Positions 1-11,500 of a stretch of DNA of 64,000 nucleotides are shown here, piece by piece (position 1 is the first letter of the stretch; each line of letters starts with the position of its first letter). Source of the DNA: Durusdinium trenchii (lineage: Eukaryota > Sar > Dinophyceae > Suessiales > Symbiodiniaceae); the NCBI GenBank assembly GCA_963970005.1, contig CAXAMN010018779.1:3185-67184 (forward strand). Direction: 5' to 3'. Below the pieces are notes generated by a model. It was not told where the DNA came from, did no database searches, and was given only the letters and a program-made list of their open reading frames with translations. Position numbers and translations under genes: made by a program.

Positions 1-385
1 GTAGGAAACTCTTGTGGGATACTCTTGTAGGACACTCTTGTGGGACACTCTTGTGGCACACTCATATAGGACACTCTTGTGGGACACTCTTAACTCTTGT
101 GAGACACTCTTGTGGGACACGGTTGCGGGACAATGTTGTGGGACACTCTTGTGAGACACTCTTACGGGACACTCTTGTAGGACACTCTTGTGGGACACTC
201 TTGTACGGGACACTCTTGTGGGACACTCTTGTGGGACACTGTTGCGGGACAATTTTGTGGGACACTCTTGTGGGACACTCTTGTGGGACACTCTAGTAGG
301 AAACTCTTGTGGGATACTCTTGTAGGACACTCTTGTGGGACACTCTTGTAGGACACTCTTGTGGGGCACTCCTGTAGGGCACACT
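1..385. repeat. 13-bp minisatellite (GACACTCTTGTGG)
   Basis: Degenerate tandem copies of a 13-bp unit close to GACACTCTTGTGG run from the window edge to about 385. Open frames across it on both strands are by-products of the repeat and show only GTLLWDT/CPTRVSHK-type periodicity. Confidence 0.9.
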
Positions 386-690
386 CTTCGTACAAGACTT
401 CCTCCAAAAGTCACGCTGCGAGGCTGCAAGACGAGCGTTTCGTACGAGACTTCCTCTAAAAGTCACGCGTCAAGTCTCAAACACGAGCGTTTCGTACGAG
501 ACTTCCTCCAAAAGTCACGCCAAGTCTCCAAAACGAGCGTTTCGTACGAGACTGCCTCCAAAAGTCACATGTCAAGTCCCCAAAACGAGCGTTTCGTACG
601 AGACTTCCTCGAAAACTCACATGTCAAAGTCCGCAAAACGAACGTTTCACACGAGGCTTCCTCCAAAAGTCCAGCGGAAACACCCATCGG
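386..690. repeat. 50-52-bp tandem repeat
   Basis: About six diverged units share the core CGTTTCGTACGAGACTTCCT followed by CAAAAGTCAC. Core starts near 436, 488, 538 and 590 give spacings of 50-52 bp. The array follows directly on the 13-bp minisatellite. No coding content is credible. Confidence 0.8.
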
Positions 691-789
691 AGCACACACA
701 TCACGCAGCCCTGCCAAGCAGTTTCGCGATTCCAGCCCCTCCAAACGACACCCGCTCACACGCCAATCCCAATGTGACAGCGACATTCA

Positions 790-1000
790 CCTCTACCAGA
801 ACTCACAACCTCCCGATTCCCTGCCCCTGCCACGAATCTTTCCGCGTCCACACGTCTAACGCGCACAAAGTATACTGCGCCTGCCACGAAATGTCACCTC
901 CGTCACACCTCGCAACCTCACGATTCCCTGCGCCTGCCACGAGAATCGCACTTCCACACCTCAAAAGCCGCACAAAGTCCTGCGCCTGCCACGAAAAGTA
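790..1000. repeat. Scattered GCCTGCCACGAAA repeats
   Basis: Four copies of CTGC(G/C)CCTGCCACGAA occur at irregular spacing. The same core is the backbone of the 42-bp satellite at 33222-33870, so the two loci share a repeat family. Confidence 0.7.
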
Positions 1001-2527
1001 ACAATGTCATCTCATGTGAGCTTCACCAAAATTTGCACCACACCACACGTTTGGAATGATTTTGACCCGTTCTGAGCACACTCCCAGGGTCCAAAATCGG
1101 CATTTCAGCTGAGACTTGTCACGAAAACAGAGCTTCGATGCCATACCCTGAAACGCAAATCCCAATGGCACGGCCACATCCAACACCCCAAAAACACGAC
1201 TCTCCAAACGCTAATCCCAATGGAACTGCGTAGCAAACTGCGGATCTCACAAAACGCTGCGCCTGTGCAGCGAAATGCATCACGCTTCTTGCGCGACATG
1301 TCCTTTTCACGCAAATCACAATGGACTCGCGTCGCAAACTAACACGTGACACATCCATGCATAGTCACTTGCAAAAGCTTCCCCCAATGGCAGCGCCTTA
1401 GCGACCTACTGCGGACGGTTGCGGACGGTTGCGAACACTTGCGAACGGTTGCGAACGGTTGCGAACATAGAAGCAACGGATCGCGAACAAGGCTCTACCC
1501 TGCAGACCCCCAAGAGTTAAACGAGAACCCTTCGCTACGCATTCGGGAAAAAAGGCTTTGATAGAGCCACCACAACTGAATTATATAAACATATACAGTA
1601 TATATATAATCAACAACCTGTGGATGTTCAGCTGCCACAGTTTTGGGCATCTTCGTTTCACCCGTCTTATACTCATATTCGAATTTGAAGCCAAGATTGG
1701 GGACCAGATCAAGCACTCAGAAGTACGAAAAGTAGCACGTTGCCGTTTCTGCACCCTCCAACAAACTGATCATTGTGACACTCATGAAGCGTCCGCAGTA
1801 AATGAGCCGCACATGGCCCGCAACACTCGCAGACTCAGATCCTCCGGAACTGTTGGACAGATGGCTTGTATATGCTTGCAATTTCAAGCTTCTTTGTGAA
1901 ACTCTTCTGGAGATACAAAATGATAGTGGTTAATGTTTCGACCACGTTCTCCGAAGGTCTCCCGCACGGATCTTCCAGTTCATTCATCACCCTTCAGATT
2001 CTTCTCTGCTGCATACCTGCATGGATTTTACAAGCTTGCTGAATGCCGTGTGCAGCACTTTGAATGCATCCAGCTACTCCCTTAAGTAGCCGGATGGAGG
2101 CAATGCAATCATGAAGTTGGTACTTCCTGGTTGCTGACACACACACACACACTGATGCAGTGCCAGTGCATGCAAGTATGAGGTTGTGAATCTTCTAGAT
2201 ATTACGTTGTCATGTTCATGTTCGGTACAATTCTGGCAAAAGCATATTGACCAACTTGACAAGTTGACTAAGAAGGTGGCTTTAGACCAAGTTCGTAACA
2301 CGGTGTGAAGGCAGCTTTCAGGGCACATGTAGTGCAGCTTGTTCACATCCTCGCCAGCAATCACCTGGTGCTCTGTGAGTGGCTTTCTCAGACTCCAGGC
2401 CAACGCTTCTCTACAAGGGGCACCAAATGCAATATGACTCAACCCAAACCCGATCTGCTGCGCAGTAGTGTTGGGGTTCACTATGTTTCACTACCTTTCC
2501 TGCATGTTTCTGTACTACATGGCAATT
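1001..2527. other. No gene seen; short TTGCGGACGG repeats
   Basis: A short run of 10-bp TTGCGGACGG/TTGCGAACGG repeats lies at about 1408-1470, and an (AC)n tract at about 2139-2153. The rest is unique sequence downstream of the proteasome gene. Open frames here have no recognisable protein features. Confidence 0.5.
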
Positions 2528-5500
2528 TCATACGACCCCTTTCACGAACATGTCGAAGCGGGGAGCCTTGGTCCAGCCCTTCTCGTGAACCTCAGTTGCA
2601 CATGACCATCCCACATGGTCTCTCAAAGTTGCAAAACGACCATGTCGCATTGGATGTTGGGTTCGAAGCAGTGAACACTGCCACTGGACATGACTCCACT
2701 TGGCTCGGGACGTGGTACACGCGTGCCACACCACCGGAGGCACCGTCTCGATGGGTGGCATGGTAGATGGAGCGGCGGCCCAGCTCTACGGCCTGGAGCT
2801 ATCGCCGTGTCTTCCGACTGAAATGGCCTCCAACCTACTAGCGATGGCCTCCAACCTAATAGCAATGGACCAAACCAGCGAAATATCCAGGCTATGGCTA
2901 TGACTTGCTGGTCGCAGGCTGAGAAGTTGAACCACGCCAACTACCCCTCGTCAAGACAACCTACAGTACAAAGCATTCTATGCATCAGTGTGGATGGGTG
3001 AGGGCGGGTGAGGGCTCTCAATCAATTCTTCGCATGGCTGCATGCAACTTCAATCCACATGTACCTGACCTCGTCATTAGCACTTGTTGGCACATCCAGG
3101 ATCCCAGAAACCCACCATCAGCAAACCCTTTCCGTGCCTCGTCTACCGTGAGGTCAAAGCGGTACCCAGTGTCGAGAACACCATACGCAAAGGTCGATCC
3201 CGAACCAACCTCAGGCGACTTGCGAAACGAGTGAGGTGGTGTCAAAGTCACTGAGTATGAGTATGGCAATGTGTGGCAACTCTGCGCTTTCTCTGTTTTG
3301 ACATCCCCTTGTGACAAAGGTCAAAGGTTGGACGCCGCTCCATGTTCCACCTTCATTTCACATGGGCAGGGTGATCTGTTGCAGCTTCATTGGCTATTTA
3401 CGTAACCCTGTGGCTCAGGTCCTTGATGCAAACTGTTTTGGCCTTGCTCATCCAGATCCATAATAGTGTCAGGCTGGCCAATTGCACACATGACTAATTG
3501 ATTTGTCCAAGTGTCTTGATTGAATCATAACTAATCTTTTTACTGAAGAGAACAACATATAAGCGGTGGTCATTTGGTCGTCCTACTCATTTTGCATCCA
3601 CCACAGTTGTCAATGTCCACGTGTCCAATCGTTTCCACTGTCGTTCCATTGGACTGCCCAGGGATCTGCACAACCAGACCGCAAACGTTGCCATCTCCGA
3701 ACGGCTCAGCTTTCTGCAGAGAAGACGTTGCCCTTGTGGCGATCGCCCTGATCATCCACCATGTAAAGGGAGGGGCCCTGCGAGCTCAGACGCCACCGGC
3801 CGTGCGTTGATGTGGAAGACCCCGAAAGTTGATGTGTAGCCTTTCAAGAGGTGAAAAAAAAACCCTTGAAGTGGGTGTCTAGCCATTTAGAATCTCCACT
3901 AAGATCCATCCGCTGAGATATCTGCATCAGGCCTTCTTGTCCCAGCCAGCCACCATTGTTCCACAGGAGAGGCCTTGACCCCTGTACCTGTCACAAGAGG
4001 CTCGTGGTCAACTCACTTTCGACTACACACCCACACGCGTGAAATTGTCAGAGCTTACGGCGAGCAAGGTGCAATGGCTCTGCACAGAATGCGCTGTATA
4101 TTGCGAGAACAGAAATAGACCGGTACTAGTACGACTTGAGTTTGTCCTTGCAATTCCTGCCTTTGAGAGTGTGACCGGACTTGGATACGGCAAGCTCAAG
4201 ACACTGAAAGCAGAAAGACATCCCGATTGCGTCAATACCTCTGAAAAAAGGAGGGCACTGCCAGAAGATGTTGGCCAAAAGCTTAGAGGCGGCCGCCACG
4301 GAGATCCGCTCCTGGTGTTTCTTCCATCTGAAGTTCTTTTGTTCGACGGCCTCTTTTATGTCCTTTGATTCCCTTCATTCTTTCATGCTGGAGCAGGGAG
4401 GGCAGAACAGTAGCCATCCCATCGAATGGGATGCCCATGTCAGGTTTTGACTTGAGTCATCTTGAGTCTGTCATGAAATGCGATAAATGTTGCGGTTTAA
4501 TAAGAGGACGAGTAGTGATGAGTCCTGGCCATTGCTACCAATCCCCCTAAGGTCCTTCTCCCTAAGCTCGTGCATGCGACATAGCCGATTCAGATGGCGC
4601 TCCCAGAACCTGGAAGGATCCCAACCAACAGACACGGGTGAGCTGGCTTTGGCCGAGTACATCTCCAAAACGCAATCCTACTGCAAAGTTTATTTCAAGT
4701 ATAATATAATATCAATACAATATCTAATTTAACATATAATAATGTACATTATATATATATATGTGTTTTTCACTTGGCATCACCCTTGAGGTCAGTGGCC
4801 CAGCCTCACACCAGCTCCCAAATTAAAATAGGCTAAGTATGTCTAAGTTACCAAACTCAAACATATCATCTATGTCTTGTTCATCACGACTCATCAGGCG
4901 CCATGTGTAATACATTTGACTCAGACAGCCTTGGCTACCATCCGCACAGCTGGGAGGCCCTGACGAGCCATCAGCGGCGCCACCCGCGATGGTACCAAGC
5001 AAGAAGTCATTGATCTCGATGACCTGTTGCGGATGATCGACACCAACCATGCGTTGCACCCAATCAATTCCTGCAGAATGCTGCACGTCATCAACTTTAT
5101 GTGGATTGCGCCACAAACTGCAAAACAACTCATGGTAAACAACTCATGGTGGAGTGAAGGGGCTTTGGAGGGCATGCCTTGCTCTTCTGAGGTTCGGAGG
5201 AATACTTCCAGTGAGAACACTTTACTTATTGGTACTGTTGAAGGATGACACGCACACATCGAGAAGCGTTTCATGAAGACACAAACCATACTCAAGGCCA
5301 CGAGCTGCCTTTTGTTCAAAAGCCAAAAAAGCTTGGCAGCTGGGAGGGACGGTCGGTTCGCGCCATTTCGCTCGCCGTTCTTGCTGGATTGAAGTTGAAG
5401 TTTTTAGGAAAGAAGAAGGGTCCTGACACCGGACACCGTTTGGTCAGGTTATGAGCCCAAGATCTTGCTGAAGTGAGGTCTTGGAATGTCACTGCAACAA

Positions 5501-8500
5501 CACCGTCGTCGAAAGGCGACACAAGAAGAACTAAGGCAGGGACAAAAAGAGATGGAAGCAGCTCAGAAGAGGCTGGAAAGGGAGGCAAGGGAAAGTGGGG
5601 AACTCCCCATCGAAGATGAAAGAAAGGAAAAGGCCAATGGCAGTGGTAAGAGGGAAGGGGGTTTGGAGCTCCAATCCATCGCCGAGACTGCACAGGGCAC
5701 TCCTTCGACGTCGGTTCCAGCTCCCAACGAAGACAGCCGGACGAGAGCTTCCGAATCGTCCAAGACCCCGCAAACCACTGGCAGGACTCCACAACAGACA
5801 GCCAGGACTCCTCAGCCGCAGGACCAAAGAAAGATGGCACCAGCTGAAGGAGGCGAAGCTGAAGTCAGGACACCTGCAGAAAGGAAGACCATGGAAGCTT
5901 CCACAAAGAAAGAAGAGGTCGAAGGCAAGGGGAATGGTGGGAAAAGGGTGGACCAAGATCTTGAAGAGGACACGACAGAGCCGCTTGTTGTGTCAATGTC
6001 AACTCCACCCGACCCACAGCTCCCGTTGTTCACCAGAGAACAGTTGCAAGGACTTCATCATATGTATGAACAAGCTCCAGCACTGTATCCTCAGTTTCAA
6101 ACCCCATACTCTGTCGCTCGGCCGTCCTTTTTGGAAAAAGAAGAACCAGAAGGGATCAGAAGGTGGAGGATGGAAGAAAGGGAAGAAGAACTAAAGAACT
6201 TTGAAGAAAGAATGAGGTTCGAGAGGACCGAAAAGGAGGAGTTGTCACGACAGCTGCAATACCTGATGGTCGAAAACCAAAAACTCAGGACACAAGCTGC
6301 CAGTGCCATGACCTCGGAAAAGAAGAAAGAAGAAAGTGAGTGGCTTCGAACACGCCATCTACAACAGGTGATTGAAGAGAATCGCCAACTCAAAGGAAAC
6401 CTCAAGAAGCTCTCCTCACAGTTGGAGGCTAAGGAAGAAGAAGGTTTCTTCGCCACTCCCAATGAAAGCTTGGGAGTAGAAGAGGAAGAGATCAACCATG
6501 GTCCCCATGACCATGAACGAAGAAGCACGCGAAGGGTCAACAGGGAAGGGCAATGGGGGACGCAAGAAGGAACAGTCTTCATCAGATGCACTCCCTCCAC
6601 AAACCGTGGATGTGATCCTCCGACTGCTCCAAGGAATGCAAGACATCCAGAAGAAGATCGTCAAAAACACAGGAAAAGAAGATGGAGAGAGGGAAGGAAG
6701 CCCAGAAGTGGTTCAAAGAGGAGTTGAACTACCTAAGCTTCCAGAATGGTCACCGGAGACTGGTCCCATCGACTTCTCGGATTGGCTCCTGGTGATTCAG
6801 CCGCTGATGGGGGATCTCAGCAGCAGCTCTGAAGAATGGTGGCAGGTGGTGGTGGACACCGCAAAGGCATGGTATGTTTCCCACATGGGGAAAACTCCAT
6901 TGGATCGTTTGCAGCATCATCCTGTCCCTCCACCTCTCTTGGTGCAGAAGAAGTGGCAGCGGCTGGAAAGGAGAGCTTCCTCCTTACTTTTGGCTGCCAT
7001 CCCTGAAGGGCTAAGGGAGGAGGTTGTTTCATCGAGAAGTTTGACCACCTTGGGAATCCTAACAAAAGGGATGACACAATACCAACCAGGTGGACTGGCA
7101 GAAAAGTCTGCCATCTTGGCGGCATTGGAGTCGCCACAAGAAGCACAAACAATTGCTGGAGGGGTCACCACCCTCAGAAGGTGGCTCCGATGGAAGAGGC
7201 GGGCAGAAGAGCTTGGGGTGTCCATCCCGGACGCCACCATCCTGGTCAAAGGGTTGGGCCGTTTGATGAAGAAGCTGAGCGCGACACACTCAGACTTGAA
7301 CTTTCGGCTTCAACTCACAAGAAACCAGCTCATGGTGGATACAATACCAACCCAAGAATCTGTCACAAAGTACTCGCACCACTTGTTGGCTGAATTGGAG
7401 ACTATGGGCCATCAAGCAAAGAAGAAGGAGGTGACAACAGAACCTCCAAAGTTGAAGAAGTTTGAAGAACAGTCAAAAGACCAAGGTACAAAAGACTACA
7501 AGGAGGTTGGGAACAAGGAGAAAAGCAAGTGCCGATTCTACCTCTCCGACAATGGATGCAGAAGAGGCAAGGGATGTTCGTACTCCCACGACCAAAGAGA
7601 TGAAAAGAGAAGATGTTGGAATTGTGGTGGCACGGACCACATGGCTCCGGCATGCACCAGGCCGAAGGAAGGAAAAGAAAATCCGAAGCCAAAGCTTGCG
7701 AAGGCAGAAAAAGGAAAGGATGTGAAAGAGGAAGCAAAGGAACAAGAAGAAGCAAGTGGGTCCATGCAACCGAGTGTGAAAGACCTACTGGAAGAAGCAA
7801 ACAAAATGTTGAAGTCGTTGAACTCATCTCCCTCGTCATCCACCTCGTCTCCCACAGCTCAGGAAGGAGAAGAAAGAGAAGAAGTCATGGAGAGGTTGCA
7901 AAAGCAGCTCAACGCACTTCGCCAGAAGGCATTTCGCCTCATGAGGTTGAAAAAGGGGGAGAGAGCTGGCCTACTGGACAGTGGAGCCACACACCCGCTT
8001 CGACCCATCAAACGAGGCGAGAACAAGGAGCTCTACGAGAAGGTCCAAGTTGCTCTGGCCGATGGGCAGACCACGTGGCTCCCTATAACTCCAGGGGGAG
8101 TGATGATCACTGAAGACCAAGACATTGAGCCCATCATCCCAATGGGACAACTGACAAAGCAGTTGGATTGCAAGGTCAACTGGTCTCGAGGAAGCTTGGA
8201 GGTGATCCATCCTGTCCACGGAAAGCTCCCAGTCGAAGACTGTGAAGGGTGCCCACAAGTCCCAAAGAAAGTGGCCATCCAGCTCATTGATGAGCTAGAA
8301 CAAGTCAAAAAGGGGATGAAATTCAAGGAGGTGGAAGAGTTTGAAAAGGAGGTGAAATGGTTGAAAGAGCTGGTTGAGAAGCACCCGGTGTTGGCATCGC
8401 TCCCAGAAAACATCAAAAAGGAGCTGGTCGTCATGCCCTCAGAAGGATGCCAGCTTCCAGCAAATCGAAGAAAAAAGGAAAAGAATGAAAAGAGATGGAT

Positions 8501-11500
8501 TCATTGTTCACCTGTACGCAGGTCCTGAAGAGGGCTTCACCCTGAGTCGAGCGTGGCAACAGATCGGAGGGAAGGAGGTTGAGCTGCTAGAAATTGATGC
8601 GCAGCGAGGTCCCGAACACGACATGCTGAAGTCCAACGGGGCATATCCGGCACTTCTCAAGGCCGTTCTGTCTGGACAGGTTCGAGGGCTGGTCGGAGGA
8701 CCCAACTGCAGAACGAGATCAGTTCTTCGACATTTTCCAGTACCTGGACCTGATCCACCACGTCCGATCCGAAGATGGGGAGGCGAAGAGTTCGGGATAG
8801 AAGAAGCGACCCAAGAAGAAAAACAAAAGCTCTGGGAAGATGATGTTTTGCTTTGGAGAATGGTGTTTTTGGGAATGGTGGCCTCTCATCTACGAAAGGC
8901 AAGAAGGGAACCAGACCCTTTCATCTTCTCCATCGAGCAGCCAGCATCACCAAAAGAGTACAAACCCGAAGTGGTGTCATTCTGGGACACATCCCAGTGG
9001 GCTTCGCTAAAAGAAGAATTTGAGTGGGAAGAAACGACATTCTCACAACGACCTCTTGGAGGAGCAGCGACAAAGCCAACAACGTTTGGAGGGAACCTCC
9101 AACTGGCACCTGAAGATCATGTTCTCAAGTCCATGGACGATCGACAGGTCACCCATTCATGGCAGCTGGCACGATGGCCTCCAGGACTGATGAACATGGT
9201 AGCTACAGCCCTACTCACCCAGGCATTCCACCAACAGCCAAAGCTGAAGGCACTGTCCTGGGAAGAGCACTTGGCATTTGGGCACACGCCATCAAGAAGA
9301 GACTGCAGAATATGTCAAGAAAACATGCAGCAGTGCAATCCTCACCGTCGAGTTCAACATCCACTAGCTGGAGTCCTGTCGTTGGACACTGCGGGACCCT
9401 TAACACCTGCAACAGACCAAGGAGGACAGTTGTCCAGATATTTTTTGGCTGGCGCTTTCACCTGGGCCGTTCCAACAGGATCCAAAAGAATCACGGAGGA
9501 GGAACCAGAAGAAGAAGGTGACGAGGAACTGCCAATGATTGAGGCGGAAAGGGAAGAGGAAGAAGATAAAGAAAAAGATGAAGAACCAGGGGAGGTCCAA
9601 GAAGATCGAGAGATCTCAGAAGGACACCGAGAAACGATCTCGGATGCAGAAGAAAGAGAAGGAAGGGAGGTGGGTCACCTACAGGAGGAGCTGAGTCCAG
9701 GGGGAGATGAAGCTATTCCAATGAAAGGCTCCAAACCTCCAAAAGACTTCGAAATCAAGACCTTCCACCTGGCACTTCCTATGCTCACAAAAAAGTCGCT
9801 GGAAGTCACCAAGGCCACTATGGAAATGGTGTTGAGGTTGAGGATGGACGGATACACCGTCAGTCGGATACACTCCGATCAAGGCCATGAATTTTCAGGC
9901 CAGTTTGCAGCCTACTGCAGGAAACGGGGAATCATGCTGACCAAAACTGCAGGAGACGAACCCCAGGCGAACGGCCGTGCAGAATCCACGGTAAAACGAG
10001 TGAAAACGATGGTTCGGAAGGCACTACACCAAGCTGAAAAAGATGCAAGGTGGTGGCCATGGGCTACAAGGTACATCAACGAGATCCTCCGCTGCCATCG
10101 GATGAACGAAGTTCCATCTTTTCCAATGTTTATGGAAAAGATCCTGGTACGGAAACGACGCTGGCAGAGGGATGAGCTGGGACCAACTATGGAAGAAGTG
10201 TCCTATCTCGGTCCATCGACCGAGAACCACGGTCACTGGATCGTGAAGGAAGGTGAACGTCCAAGACTCACCCGATGTGTCATGAAGAAGGTGGACCAGA
10301 GGCCAACAGAGGGACAATGGATCGCCCTAGAACGTGAACTCTTGGATGGCCTAACCCTCAGAAGAAGGGTGAGGGGGAAGACCACAATAAAGAAAATACA
10401 AAAGGAGGTGGAAAGTGAAGAAGAGAAAGAAAAGAAAGAAAGGATGAGGATAAAAAGGGTGGTGGGAGAAGAAATGCTCAAAATCCATGAAGACGACCCT
10501 GACCTCGCGGTTTGCTCAATCCTCATTTTGGGGAAGCTCAAGAAGATCCTAGAAGAAGGGGTGGAGGAAGAAGAAGAAATCCTCCAAACGAAGATCGTTT
10601 CGCCAAAAGAAGTGGCGAAGGAATGGAAGAAATGGCTGCCATCGGCTGAGGATGAAGTGCATTCTTTGCTCACGGAGAAACAAGCACTTCTTCCACTCGC
10701 AGCTCAAAAGGTCACAGACTTCATGGAAGAAGCCAAAAGAAGAGGAGTGAAAGTTGAACTCATCCCTTCAAAGTTGGTGTTTGCCAGGAAACCTGGCAAA
10801 AATGGTGGAAAGCTCAAGGTCCGCTGGGTGATCTGTGGAAACTTTGAGTCCAAACAGCCTGAGGAAACCAACTACTCAGGTGGTGCTGATGCCTCAGCAT
10901 TCCGAATTATGATCCTACTGGCGGCAAGACACCAGTGGGAAGGCACAAGTCTCGACGTGAAGACAGCCTTCTTGAACGCTGAGATGACGTTCAAGGATGA
11001 TGAACACTTGATGCTCGTCCTTCCACCCACGTTCTTTGTGGAACGAGGCTTCATGGAAAAAGACACCTACTACCTCCCTCAGAAGGCGGTATATGGGCTC
11101 AGAAGGTCTCCACGCCTATGGGGTGAACATCGCGATGAAGCGATGAGGAAGTTTGAGATCAAGGTCCAAGAAGAAGGAAAAGAAAAGAAGATGAAGTTGA
11201 AGGCGCTGGACTCGGAGCCCAATCTGTGGAAAGTGGTCTTCGAAGAAGATGAAAGTGAAGAAATGAAAGGCCTAGTGATGACCTACGTCGACGACCTGTT
11301 CATCGTGGGACCTCAAGAAATCACAGAGGCCATTCGTGAACATGTTCAAAAGACATGGACCACTTCAAGCCCACAAAATGTCTCCGAAGTGCCGATCAAG
11401 TTCCTGGGGATGGAAGTGTCAAAAGAATGGGATCACCAAGCTGAAAGATTTGCCTGGTTCATTTCCCAGTCCTCCTATGTGGAAGACCTGCTGAGTACAG

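Noticed and set aside
335..1001. Plus-strand frames of 174 and 126 codons
   Set aside because: They lie in the 50-bp repeat and the GCCTGCCACGAAA repeats; no domain and repeat-driven composition.
2074..2481. 135-codon minus-strand frame downstream of beta-5
   Set aside because: It crosses an (AC)n tract, has no domain and no splice context; beta-5 already ends at 2528.
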